This document shows positions 15,639 through 23,791 of a DNA stretch of 64,000 nt, in pieces (position 1 is the first letter of the stretch; each line of letters begins with the position of its first letter). The stretch comes from Sinorhizobium sp. 6-70 (GTDB lineage Bacteria; Pseudomonadota; Alphaproteobacteria; Rhizobiales; Rhizobiaceae): contig NZ_JASKLS010000009.1 of NCBI RefSeq assembly GCF_030124375.1, positions 34,642 to 98,641 of the forward strand, written 5' to 3'. A program made the position numbers and the translations under genes. The notes under the pieces are model-generated. The model searched no databases. It was not told the DNA's origin and saw nothing but the letters and a program-made list of their open reading frames with translations.

Positions 15639-16343
15639 TCAGATCAGTCCGCGGTCCTTGGCAATCGCGACAAGCTGGGGAACGCTCTTGGCGTCGAACT
15701 TTCGCCGCGCGCTGTCCAGATAGTGCTGCACCGTCCTCGCATTGATGCCCGTTAGCATCGCGGTGTCCGGCGCGCTCCTTCCCTTCATCGCCCACATGAG
15801 GCACATGGCCTCCCTCGGTGAAAGCATCCGCCTTGGCGCGACGAGCGTCGTAGCGCCTATAATCTTCAAGCGGTAATGGATGGCCATGACCGCCTGCATT
15901 GCCTTTCGGCCGCCCCGCAGTTTCGAAATATCCGCCTTCCGATCCGATGACGCCAAGGTCAACATCATCGTCGAGCCATAACTTCCTTCGACCGGAATCG
16001 TAACACCGCTATAAATTCCGTGTTCGACCGCCTGGTCGCGAAATCGCCTGAGGTCGGAAGATCCGCAACCTGGCCAGTCGTCGGCCGTCCAGGCAAACAT
16101 GTCCATGCGGCGCTTGGCCTCCGTGACGACCGGGTCGAGGCGAGCGTAGTGACGGGTGAGATAAACGCCCTGCCACGCCTTGGGATAGGAATTGAAGGTC
16201 CGGACTTCCGCGCCTTCGGTTTGCAGATAGGCAAAACGCTCGAATCCGCACGCCCGCGCGAAACTCTTGACCGCGTACTTGATCATACGTTCATCGTGCG
16301 CGGCTTCCGCCATGTCGATGAGAGAGCGAAAGTCTTCGTCCAC
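15639..16343 (-). CDS. traR: TraR-type LuxR regulator, copy 1
   Basis: This 234-aa regulator has an N-terminal autoinducer-binding domain (FERFAYLQTEGAEVRTFNSY, then RLDPVVTEAKRR with the conserved Asp and FAWTADDWP) and a C-terminal LuxR HTH (LSPREAMCLMWAMKGRSAPD, then NARTVQHYLDSARRK). It would activate tra/trb promoters when bound to the TraI signal. GTG 16343 is preferred since it follows aaaggaga at 6 nt and gives exactly the length of copy 2. It is clearly homologous along its whole length to the traR at 19480-20184 but diverged. Its partner traM is a pseudogene. Confidence 0.9.
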   Translation of the reverse strand: MDEDFRSLIDMAEAAHDERMIKYAVKSFARACGFERFAYLQTEGAEVRTFNSYPKAWQGVYLTRHYARLDPVVTEAKRRMDMFAWTADDWPGCGSSDLRRFRDQAVEHGIYSGVTIPVEGSYGSTMMLTLASSDRKADISKLRGGRKAMQAVMAIHYRLKIIGATTLVAPRRMLSPREAMCLMWAMKGRSAPDTAMLTGINARTVQHYLDSARRKFDAKSVPQLVAIAKDRGLI

Positions 16344-16370
16344 TGACTTTTCTCCTTTATGTTGAGCCAA

Positions 16371-17308
16371 GAGGGTTTCAACTTCGCCGCGATTGTCACG
16401 GCCTTCACTCTAGGGCGCAACCATGCGGCTAGCCGAAGCTGCATCAATCGTGGATCGCGACCGTACACTCATGCCGCAGTCGCGAACCGAGGTCTAAACA
16501 CGTTCTACGCGCATTCAAGTCAATGTTGATCTAAAACATGACTGGAAAATATAAGATTCCATCGGCGTCGGCTTTGTAAAGAACTCCCTGAAATGACGAA
16601 ACGCTAAGTGGAAGGAACGTTGAACGTGCCCATGCGACCCGTTTGGAGAAAGATTGCGTGGCATGCGGCCGGGCGTCTCCGCGACGCGATCCCACAGGAA
16701 GTCGCCGGATGTGCTCCCATCTGACCAGGAAGGTGTGGGCCAGGAGTTCGTCGGAAACAGCCTCAGCGTGCGAGCACAGATGCTCAACGACGTCGGCCAT
16801 ATGCTGTCGAACACAAACGCGGGCAAAGCGGCATGACTCGGCGCTCAGCCTTTCGTTTCGGTTGGCGCCAAAGTCGATTATCAGGTGAACGAGCGCGTCA
16901 GCCTTTTCCTCATTGCCAACTTCGATAAGTATTTCCGCGAGGAGAACGACACGACGCAGTACGACAGGTCGAGGGCCACAGCAACTGCCGGATGGAGCCA
17001 GTGAACTCGGCGAGCCGGTTCTCGACACGGGGACAGATAGGAATCGTTCGAACCCAGCGAATTGTTGAGGAAGAAGGGGGCGGTCGACCAGACGAGAGAC
17101 GGCGGCCGCTTATCGAGAGGTCGGCGCTGGATTTTCCAGCGCCTTTGTCGTTTATTTGATCCAGACGGGTGCCAGTGCCCTCGAACGGCTCGCATCGCCG
17201 AGGCCGTAAGTCGCCGGAAATTCCAAAGACAAATTCAGACGGTTTCTCAGTTAAAATTGGTCGGTCGATGGCTTTAAATCGGACGGAGATTGGGCTAAAA
17301 ATAGACGC
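16371..17308. other. Long stretch with no intact gene
   Basis: About 940 bp between traR copy 1 and the ATPase gene. Several short frames overlap in both directions. The best protein-like signal is on the plus strand at 16654-17004 (listed separately). The last 100 bp before 17309 is moderately AT-rich and probably holds the ATPase promoter. Confidence 0.4.
16654..17004 (+). pseudogene. Possible outer-membrane β-barrel gene remnant
   Basis: The plus strand contains VGQEFVGNSLSVRAQML (ending in a stop at about 16836). After it comes FVSVGAKVDYQVNERVSLFL and IANFDKYFREENDTTQYD, ending WSQ-stop at 17002-17004. The alternating hydrophobic/polar pattern looks like strands of an outer-membrane barrel. 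There is no start codon and a stop interrupts it. The overlapping minus-strand frame (16531-17028) also has an acceptable composition, so strand and identity are uncertain. Confidence 0.28.
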
Positions 17309-18562
17309 ATGGTAGACACCGTGCTTCGTAAACCACTGATCGGTCGTAAGGCTCATCCAGTAGTCGAGACCGCGCTTGCCGATACCCGTGTTGTCCTGAT
17401 AGCTGGCCCCCGGCAAGCTGGAAAGACCACTCTAGCCCGCCAGTTCTCAGGCTCCGATCGCGCTTATGTCACCCTTGACGACGCGGGCGCCCTGAATGCC
17501 GCCAAAACGGATCCGGTCGGATTCATCCGGGGTCTTAACAGAGCCGTAATCGATGAGGTTCAGCGCGCTCCGGAACTGATATTGGCAATCAAGGAAAGCG
17601 TAGACCGCCAGGACGCTCCCGGCAGATTTCTCCTCACGGGGTCTGCCAATCTGGCGACTGTCCCTGCGATCGCCGATTCGCTTGCTGGACGCATGGCCGT
17701 GGTTCCCCTCCTGCCCTTCGCCCAGTCCGAACTCCGTTCCACTCCAGGTCAATTGCTGGATCGGCTATTCGCGGGCGAGGAACCTGAGACCGGTGATGGG
17801 ACTGTATTTGGTGACGATCTCCTGGAGACTGTGCTGCGCGGTGGCTATCCGGAGGTCCTGCGCAGGGCGACTCCTGCCCGCCGCGTTGCCTGGTTGGAGG
17901 ACTATGTCGCGCTGATTCTCGATCGGGACGTTCGAGACATTGCTAACATCGACCAGCTCGATCGGCTGCCGCGATTGTTAGATGTCCTTGCGGAACATGC
18001 CGGCCAACTGGTGAACCACAGCAGTTTCGGTGCCGCATTGGGGTTGTCAAGTGTGACCGCTCAGAAATATGTCGCCATCCTCGAGCGGCTTTTTCTGGTC
18101 AGGACGCTGACGCCGTGGTCGAACAACCGCTTGAGCCGGTTAATTAAGACACCCAAGTTGCATTTTCTCGACACAGGACTGCTGGCGAGCCTGCGGGAGG
18201 AGGAAGCCGATGTCTTGCGCGAAAACAGAACCCGCTTTGGAGCATTGCTCGAGAGCTTTGTCGTTTCCGAGCTTTTGAAATTGGCGTCGTGGTCGGAGCG
18301 TCGTCTCTCGTTCTCGCACTATAGGACGAAGGATAAGGATGAGGTCGATGTCGTAATCGAGGACCGGCGCGGTCGCATTGTCGGCATTGAGGTCAAGGCG
18401 TCAGCGACGGTGAAGGCTGAGGATTTTAGGGGATTGCGACAGTTGCAAGAAGCCGTTGGCGATCGTTTTGTCAGAGGGCTGGTCTTGCACGATCATGACC
18501 GTGTGACGCCTTTCGGAGAGAAATTGCAAGCAGCACCGCTGTCCATTCTGTGGACCATGTAG
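17309..18562 (+). CDS. AAA ATPase with DUF4143 C-terminal domain
   Basis: The 417-aa protein has the AAA_14 layout. Walker A is GPRQAGKTT near residue 33, and a Walker B-like AVIDEVQRAP lies near 80. GRFLLTGSANL is followed by the sensor region LAGRMAVVPLLPFAQSEL. The DUF4143 domain occupies roughly residues 190-360, with a nuclease-like end (KDKDEVDVVIEDRRGRIVGI then EVKASATVKAEDF). Such proteins are widespread on plasmids and are linked to defence or toxin-antitoxin-like functions without an established mechanism. ATG 17309 is used although the ribosome-binding site is weak. It lies between the two traR/traM modules and is not part of the transfer machinery. Confidence 0.9.
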   Translation: MVDTVLRKPLIGRKAHPVVETALADTRVVLIAGPRQAGKTTLARQFSGSDRAYVTLDDAGALNAAKTDPVGFIRGLNRAVIDEVQRAPELILAIKESVDRQDAPGRFLLTGSANLATVPAIADSLAGRMAVVPLLPFAQSELRSTPGQLLDRLFAGEEPETGDGTVFGDDLLETVLRGGYPEVLRRATPARRVAWLEDYVALILDRDVRDIANIDQLDRLPRLLDVLAEHAGQLVNHSSFGAALGLSSVTAQKYVAILERLFLVRTLTPWSNNRLSRLIKTPKLHFLDTGLLASLREEEADVLRENRTRFGALLESFVVSELLKLASWSERRLSFSHYRTKDKDEVDVVIEDRRGRIVGIEVKASATVKAEDFRGLRQLQEAVGDRFVRGLVLHDHDRVTPFGEKLQAAPLSILWTM

Positions 18563-18706
18563 TTGCAAAGCGCGTCGAGCCTTTTCCGAACCGGGAGCAC
18601 GGATCGAGTGTAAGATCGGTGTGCTGCGATTTTTGTCTTAAGCGTCGGGAAGCTACTCCTATCTTCATCGTCGCGAGTGCGGCTCACCCCGAGAGCTTGC
18701 GCCATT

Positions 18707-18955
18707 CTACCTGTCAAGCTCGACGGTCGAATTGACATGTTCGTCCGGAGACCGCTTCAGCAATTCTGACGCTTCAATGCCCAAGGCTGTCGCCAACCTG
18801 TCCACAACGTCGATGCTGGCATTGTACACGCTGCGCTCAAGTGAGCTGATGTATGTGCGATCAATATTTGCGCGATGGGCAAGCTCCTCCTGTGACAGGC
18901 CGTGGGCCTGCCGGGCTGCTCGCAGGTTTCGTGCAAAGACCTCTCGAATCTCCAT
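18707..18955 (-). CDS. XRE-family HTH regulator
   Basis: An 82-aa protein made almost entirely of one Cro/C1-type helix-turn-helix: NLRAARQAHGLSQEELAHRA, then IDRTYISSLERSVYNASIDV and VDRLATALGI. It is probably a small DNA-binding repressor or orphan antitoxin. ATG 18955 starts the domain properly; the longer frame to 19174 runs across the traM promoter and is rejected. It is convergent with the ATPase gene (144 bp apart) and divergent from traM, so it might repress traM, which is inference. Confidence 0.88.
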   Translation of the reverse strand: MEIREVFARNLRAARQAHGLSQEELAHRANIDRTYISSLERSVYNASIDVVDRLATALGIEASELLKRSPDEHVNSTVELDR

Positions 18956-19155
18956 GTTCGAGAGAACAGCGACTTGATGAGTATTCGACCACGGAGTATC
19001 TTCTACAAACGTTGTGGTAACAGAGTACCTGTGATTGACCGAACAAGGCAGTCCCGTTTGGTTCGAGCTTTTCTTCGTGGTTTGAACGGCAGCGCAGCGA
19101 AATGAGCCGATATATTGCGCAAGAAGCGGGGTTTCCCCGGCGAGAGGAGAAGCGG

Positions 19156-19476
19156 ATGAACGATATTGTCCCATCCGAGGCGATCGACGAGAGAAAGGAG
19201 AAAGGAGCCCTTTACAGTTCGATGGAAACGTCAGAACTGGAGGCGCTGGCGGTCTCTGCGATCCGCGAACACCGCCGGCTTCTCGCCGCCGACGAAGTTG
19301 TCTATGAGGAGTGGACGCGCGCGACTGACGACGGGTCAGTCTCCACTGCCGTACTCAAGAGCCTGCAAGACCAGTACTTGGAACGCCAGAAGAAATCGGA
19401 AGCTCAGCAGGAACAGCTTTCGGAAATCATCGATGCGCTTGGCTATATCCCTGATGTCCCCTTGGGCGATGAGTGA
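19156..19476 (+). CDS. traM: TraM, TraR antiactivator
   Basis: The 106-aa helical protein contains LEALAVSAIREHRRLLAADE, the TraM core, and ends ALGYIPDVPLGDE. TraM binds TraR and blocks its DNA binding, setting the quorum threshold for conjugation. ATG 19156 has ggagaagcgg upstream; the in-frame extension to 19102 is rejected. It converges on traR copy 2, the stops lying 3 bp apart. This is the only intact traM in the window. Confidence 0.92.
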   Translation: MNDIVPSEAIDERKEKGALYSSMETSELEALAVSAIREHRRLLAADEVVYEEWTRATDDGSVSTAVLKSLQDQYLERQKKSEAQQEQLSEIIDALGYIPDVPLGDE

Positions 19477-19479
19477 CGG

Positions 19480-20184
19480 TCAAACCAAACCGTGATCTTT
19501 AGCGATCGCGACAAGTTGCGGAACGGTTGCTGCATCAAGCTTTCGGCGCGCGTTGTCGAGATAGTGCTGCACCGTTCTTGGATTGATTCCCGTCACATCT
19601 GCGGTTTCTGGGACATTTTTGCCCTTTGCCGCCCACATGAGGCACATCGCCTCTCTTGGCGAGAGGAGGCGTTTCGGGGCTACAATCGTCGCCGCGGCTA
19701 TGATCTTCAGGCGGTAGTGGATCGCCATGACGGCTTCTATTGCTTTTTGCCGGTCCTGAAATCTTGAGATGTCAGCCTGCTTCTCCGAGGATGCAAACGT
19801 CAGCATCACAGCGGAGCCGTAACTCCCATTGACGGGGATCGTCACGCCGCTGCGAATGCCGTGTGCGATCGCTTGCTCTCGAAAGCGCTTGAGCTCGGAG
19901 GTTCCACGCGCTGGCCAGTCGCAGGCTGTCCAGGAAATCGTTTCCATGCGACGCTTAGCCTCCGTAACGGCTGGGTCAATGCGGAAATATTGGCGTCCGA
20001 GGTAAATATCCTGCCATTTCTCGGGGTAGGAGTTGAATGTGCGGAGTTTAGCGCCTTCTGTTTGCAGATAAGCGAAGCGCTCAAAACCAAAAGAGGTCGC
20101 GAATCTTTTCAGACCGGTTTTGATAATACGTTCATCGTGCGCGGCTTCTGCCATGTCGATGATAGAGCCAAGATCTCCGTTCAC
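19480..20184 (-). CDS. traR: TraR-type LuxR regulator, copy 2
   Basis: 234 aa, the same length as copy 1 and collinear with it. The autoinducer domain contains FERFAYLQTEGAKLRTFNSY and RIDPAVTEAKRR. The LuxR HTH contains LLSPREAMCLMWAAKGKNVP and INPRTVQHYLDNARRKLD. The start is GTG 20184 after caggaga, the same context as copy 1. It lies just downstream of trbI in the same orientation and convergent to traM, an arrangement known from NGR234-type plasmids, so this is probably the ancestral module. It is expected to activate traI-trb and tra promoters with the AHL made by TraI. Confidence 0.92.
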   Translation of the reverse strand: MNGDLGSIIDMAEAAHDERIIKTGLKRFATSFGFERFAYLQTEGAKLRTFNSYPEKWQDIYLGRQYFRIDPAVTEAKRRMETISWTACDWPARGTSELKRFREQAIAHGIRSGVTIPVNGSYGSAVMLTFASSEKQADISRFQDRQKAIEAVMAIHYRLKIIAAATIVAPKRLLSPREAMCLMWAAKGKNVPETADVTGINPRTVQHYLDNARRKLDAATVPQLVAIAKDHGLV

Positions 20185-20331
20185 TGACTTTTCTCCTGTA
20201 TTTTCGCGCAGCTGCGAGCCTCCAGCTCTCGCAACTTGATGGCCATCCCATGGTGTGGTCGTCCAGCCAGTGCCCGCTTGAGACAATCGGCTCATGACTG
20301 GGAAAACACCGCACCTACCCTTTGGCAAATG

Positions 20332-20373
20332 AACGGCCATGGCCATGCTTCACCAAGCATGGCCATGGCCGTT
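20332..20373. terminator. Perfect 19-bp hairpin between traR and trbI
   Basis: Arms at 20332-20350 (aacggccatggccatgctt) and 20355-20373 are perfectly complementary with the 4-nt loop cacc. It lies 150 bp after the trbI stop and upstream of traR copy 2. There is no T-run on either strand, so it may be a bidirectional terminator or a regulatory dyad. The arms contain internal ggccatgg repeats. Confidence 0.55.
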
Positions 20374-20522
20374 GCACGGTAGCTGTACCCTCTCGTTTAA
20401 CGGGTATTCAAGCCGCGTTCTTCTAAAAGAAGACTCTACAACGAAAGAATATACCAAGGTGTGACTGCGTCGTTGGCTTACAGATTGAATCAATACCGTC
20501 CGGCAGCATACGCAGGAACTGC

Positions 20523-21824
20523 TTAGCGCGACGGAACAGATTCGGGAAAAATGATATCTTGATCGACGAGAATGTTGAATTTGTAGCCTGGCCGAATGCG
20601 GATCGTCGGCTGGACGTTCAGGTTTTTCGAGATGGTCTGTTCTGCCACACGGCCGAAAGCCTCCGCGAAACTGCGCCTTGCCGCGTCCGACGCCGTATTC
20701 TGCGTCGCAAGCTTCGAGCTTTCCGGCATGGACACATCGATTCCGGTCCCGATCACGGCGATCAATGCGGCCGAACCGAATGTCCGCCAAAGATGGCGAT
20801 CCACCCTGTCCTTGAGCCCGCCGTAGCCTTCAGCGTCGATGCCAGCCATGCCGCCGATCTGCAGTGTCGATCCATTCGGAAAGATGAGATCAGTCCAGAT
20901 GACGAGAACCCGCTCTTGGCCGAATGAGATCTTCGAATCGTAGCGGCCCAAGAGCTTGGCGCCCTGCGGGATGAGCAGGCGATGCCCCGTGGCGCTGTCA
21001 TAGACGTTTTGGCTGACCTGTGCGCTAAGGCGCCCTGGCAGGTCGGAATTGAGGCCGGTGATGAGGGTTACCGGAATGACTGAGCCCCGCTTCAGCTCAT
21101 AGGACGACATTGGCGGTACGACCCGGTTCGGCAGATAGCCGAGGTCCTTGATGTCCTGGTTGAAGAAGTCCTCCTTCGAGGTCTGGGCGTTTGGATCGGC
21201 ATTCTCTCCCATCAATCCTGACTTCATGGCAGCGGCGTAAAGATCGGATGCGCTGTTCGTGGCCATGCCTGTGTTCCGGCGAGCGGCGTCGTTGGTGTTT
21301 GCTGGAGCCTTCTCAGCATCGGAGATATCCACCTTCAGCGGCGAGTCGAGCGCGGTTGCGCGCGCCTGGAGCCGAGCCATTCGCTGGCGCTGCCGTTCAC
21401 GGATATATTGCTCATCCTGCTCGCGTTTCAGACGCGCCTTCCATTCCTCCTCGGACTCCATCCGCGGCCGACGGTCTTGGCGCTCGACTGGCCGGCGCTC
21501 GACGACGACCTCTTCCTTCTCGACCTTCTGCTCGATGACAGGCGCCGGCTGAAACGCCTCGCGATAAACCGGCTCGCCGATGATGCCGTCGGTCACGCCG
21601 CGTTTGAGCTGGTCACCGAAGTTAGTCGCCGGCGTGCTCGAAGCGCTGTCGATATCGTTGCCACGGTTGAATGAAAGCCCTCGCCATGACAGACCGATCA
21701 CGACCATCCCGCAGACCAGTACGATGAGGACGATCGCGAGCATGATCGGCAGGCGATTGAGGCGGCGCATGCCGTTCTGATCGTCGGCTGGGCTCGACGC
21801 GCCGAGCTGGAGCGATTGCACCAT
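20523..21824 (-). CDS. trbI: TrbI mating channel protein (VirB10-like)
   Basis: The 433-aa protein has a short cytoplasmic N-terminus, one membrane segment (LPIMLAIVLIVLVCGMVVIG), a charged coiled linker around residues 110-160 and a C-terminal VirB10 domain (KRGSVIPVTLITGLNSDLPG, LLIPQGAKLLGRYDSKISFG). TrbI spans the envelope and energises the outer-membrane pore. It is the last gene of the traI-trb operon; ATG 21824 starts 11 bp after the trbH stop. Intact. Confidence 0.96.
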   Translation of the reverse strand: MVQSLQLGASSPADDQNGMRRLNRLPIMLAIVLIVLVCGMVVIGLSWRGLSFNRGNDIDSASSTPATNFGDQLKRGVTDGIIGEPVYREAFQPAPVIEQKVEKEEVVVERRPVERQDRRPRMESEEEWKARLKREQDEQYIRERQRQRMARLQARATALDSPLKVDISDAEKAPANTNDAARRNTGMATNSASDLYAAAMKSGLMGENADPNAQTSKEDFFNQDIKDLGYLPNRVVPPMSSYELKRGSVIPVTLITGLNSDLPGRLSAQVSQNVYDSATGHRLLIPQGAKLLGRYDSKISFGQERVLVIWTDLIFPNGSTLQIGGMAGIDAEGYGGLKDRVDRHLWRTFGSAALIAVIGTGIDVSMPESSKLATQNTASDAARRSFAEAFGRVAEQTISKNLNVQPTIRIRPGYKFNILVDQDIIFPESVPSR

Positions 21825-21835
21825 GGTCCCTCTTC

Positions 21836-22273
21836 CTAATCGCGCTGCATGATCGAAAGCGGGCTTGCCGGTGTGGCACCGGACCTAGTCAGCACATACG
21901 CTCGGGCGATTGCGATGAAAGGAGTTGTCAGCCGAGCGAGGATCTGCCCGTCGATGCCATCCATCGCGTAGGCAAGCTCCACCGGCTTGACGTCCTTTCC
22001 AGCCTTTCCGCCCGTAATGACCGTATAGCCCCAACCCTTCAGGGCAGCTTCGAGCGCGGTCGCAAACTCTGAATTGTCGTTTTCCATCTTGATCGTTGTC
22101 GTCCCGGCAGGGCCGATCTGCTCGGAAAGCCGGCTCGCCATGTCCCCAGCGATAGCGCTCGCGGCTGGTCCAGAAACAACGGGCGGCGTGGCGTCGGTCG
22201 TCAGTGCGTCACTGGCCGTCTGGCAGCCGGAAAGAAGCGTGGCACCGATGAAGACCACTAGCAGCGTGCGCAT
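21836..22273 (-). CDS. trbH: TrbH lipoprotein
   Basis: The 145-aa protein has a lipoprotein signal MRTLLVVFIGATLLSGC with the lipobox Cys at residue 17. TrbH is a small component of the Trb mating-pair apparatus. ATG 22273 has ggagg at 6-nt spacing; an ATG two codons upstream overlaps that ribosome-binding site. It overlaps the trbG end region, implying coupling. Confidence 0.9.
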   Translation of the reverse strand: MRTLLVVFIGATLLSGCQTASDALTTDATPPVVSGPAASAIAGDMASRLSEQIGPAGTTTIKMENDNSEFATALEAALKGWGYTVITGGKAGKDVKPVELAYAMDGIDGQILARLTTPFIAIARAYVLTRSGATPASPLSIMQRD

Positions 22274-22275
22274 GG

Positions 22276-23088
22276 TCATCCTCCTCGCCGAATGGTCACT
22301 TTTTGCTGGCGCCAGCCGACGCCGGAAACGAGGATCGCCTTGTCGACCGCGTAGTCGACAATCATCATGTCGTCCTTCATCCGATAGTTGACGATGCGGT
22401 TCTGCCCGCCGGAGACGACGAAAAGGACCGGCGCATCCTGGCCGGAAATCAACTTCGGGAACTGGATGTAGGTTTTGACGCCATCCGAATAGACACGTTT
22501 TGGCCGCCATGGCGCACTGCCACTCATCGAATAAAAGAAGTTCAGCCTGTCGGGAGCTGTGCCGGGAATGCCGCCGATCTCCAGACGGGCGTTGATGTCA
22601 GCGAGCTTGGTCGAGGCATCCTCGGGATATTCGAAACCGATGCGGGCCATGTACTGGCTCGGATGAGACTTGAGCTGGATATGGTAGGTTCGCCGTGAGG
22701 TCGTGACGACCATTGAGGTGACAAGACCGGATTCGGAGGGTTTTACAATCAGGTGGATTGCCTGTCCGCCGGTGGCGCCAGACGTCGCGGGCTCCACCTT
22801 CCAGCGAACCGTGTCGCCCACGAGCACGTCGCGAACGATCTCGCCGCCTTGCAGTTCGATATCGCAGACCTGCAGCGGTGAGCAGACGACGGAGGGCTGG
22901 GTTTCCCCGAAGAGGAATATGACCTTTCCATCAGTGCCGGTGGTGACGAGGCCCGGCGTGCCCCGCCATTTGCGGGAAATGTTCGTTCCCTTCGCTTCAT
23001 TCGTCGTCATGCTTTGCGCGTGAGCGATGCTCACAAAGACGAGTCCGGCGATGCAGGCGGCGGCCGCGATCAGTCCTGTTCTGTGCAT
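22276..23088 (-). CDS. trbG: TrbG outer-membrane pore component (VirB9-like)
   Basis: The 270-aa protein has a Sec signal (LIAAAACIAGLVFVSIAHAQ). A CagX/VirB9 domain follows (GETQPSVVCSPLQVCDIELQ, RRTYHIQLKSHPSQYMARIG, SDGVKTYIQFP). It works with TrbI and TrbH to form the outer-membrane core. ATG 23088 follows aaggga; the longer frame to 23139 would precede the signal peptide and is rejected. Confidence 0.95.
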   Translation of the reverse strand: MHRTGLIAAAACIAGLVFVSIAHAQSMTTNEAKGTNISRKWRGTPGLVTTGTDGKVIFLFGETQPSVVCSPLQVCDIELQGGEIVRDVLVGDTVRWKVEPATSGATGGQAIHLIVKPSESGLVTSMVVTTSRRTYHIQLKSHPSQYMARIGFEYPEDASTKLADINARLEIGGIPGTAPDRLNFFYSMSGSAPWRPKRVYSDGVKTYIQFPKLISGQDAPVLFVVSGGQNRIVNYRMKDDMMIVDYAVDKAILVSGVGWRQQKVTIRRGG

Positions 23089-23104
23089 GAAAAATCCCTT
23101 GCCC

Positions 23105-23767
23105 TTAAAGCTGTGCCGTCCAGTCGAAATCCCGGACATAAAGACCGATCGGATTGAGGCGGATCGTCGCCTCGTCCTGCGGCGCCGTCAGCGTGACTGT
23201 TGCGATACCCCGAAATCGGCGCGTGCCGGTTTCCTTGCCCTTGCGGTCGCGCTCGTATTCAGTCCAGTCGATCTGATAGGTCTGCTTGGAGAGTGCCACG
23301 ATATTGTTGACCTCTATGGCTACCGTCGAGGTTTTCGCCTTCTCGAACGGCGAGTTGCCGCGGAACCAAGCGTTGATCTTCTCCGTGGACGGGTCAGACG
23401 TGCGCAGCAGCGCGTAGGTCCGGTCGATATACTGCTTTTGCACCACGGCATCCGGCGTGGTCGAGCGGAAGCTACTAACGAAGTTTCCAAGTGTGGCGCG
23501 CACCACGCGGGCGTCGGCATATTCGATCTGCTCCGGGAAACCGGCTGCCACCGACGTTCCGAGTTTGTCGACCTCGATGATGTAGGGCACGAGCTTGACC
23601 TGCGTGGTGAGGTACATGGCGTAACTGAAGCCAATTACGGCCATGGATAGGCCGAGAACCCCGACAAGACGCCAGGCTGCCGCGGCTTTGACGTAGGAGC
23701 CGTATCGCTCCGACCATTCCTGACGGGCGGCAAGATACGGATTCTCGGGCGCGCTGTTCGCTGCCAT
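23105..23767 (-). CDS. trbF: TrbF inner-membrane protein (VirB8-like)
   Basis: The 220-aa protein has the VirB8 layout: a cytoplasmic N-terminus, one membrane helix (LVGVLGLSMAVIGFSYAMYL) and a periplasmic domain (VRATLGNFVSSFRSTTPDAV, VQKQYIDRTYALLRTSDPS). It nucleates channel assembly. ATG 23767 starts 24 bp after the trbL stop. The length is normal. Confidence 0.95.
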   Translation of the reverse strand: MAANSAPENPYLAARQEWSERYGSYVKAAAAWRLVGVLGLSMAVIGFSYAMYLTTQVKLVPYIIEVDKLGTSVAAGFPEQIEYADARVVRATLGNFVSSFRSTTPDAVVQKQYIDRTYALLRTSDPSTEKINAWFRGNSPFEKAKTSTVAIEVNNIVALSKQTYQIDWTEYERDRKGKETGTRRFRGIATVTLTAPQDEATIRLNPIGLYVRDFDWTAQL

Positions 23768-23791
23768 CGATCCATGCCTTTCTTTATGCTG

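Noticed and set aside
16531..17028. 165-codon minus-strand frame with an acceptable composition
   Set aside because: No ribosome-binding site, and it overlaps a plus-strand stretch with β-barrel-like pattern; neither is secure, so it is not listed as a gene.
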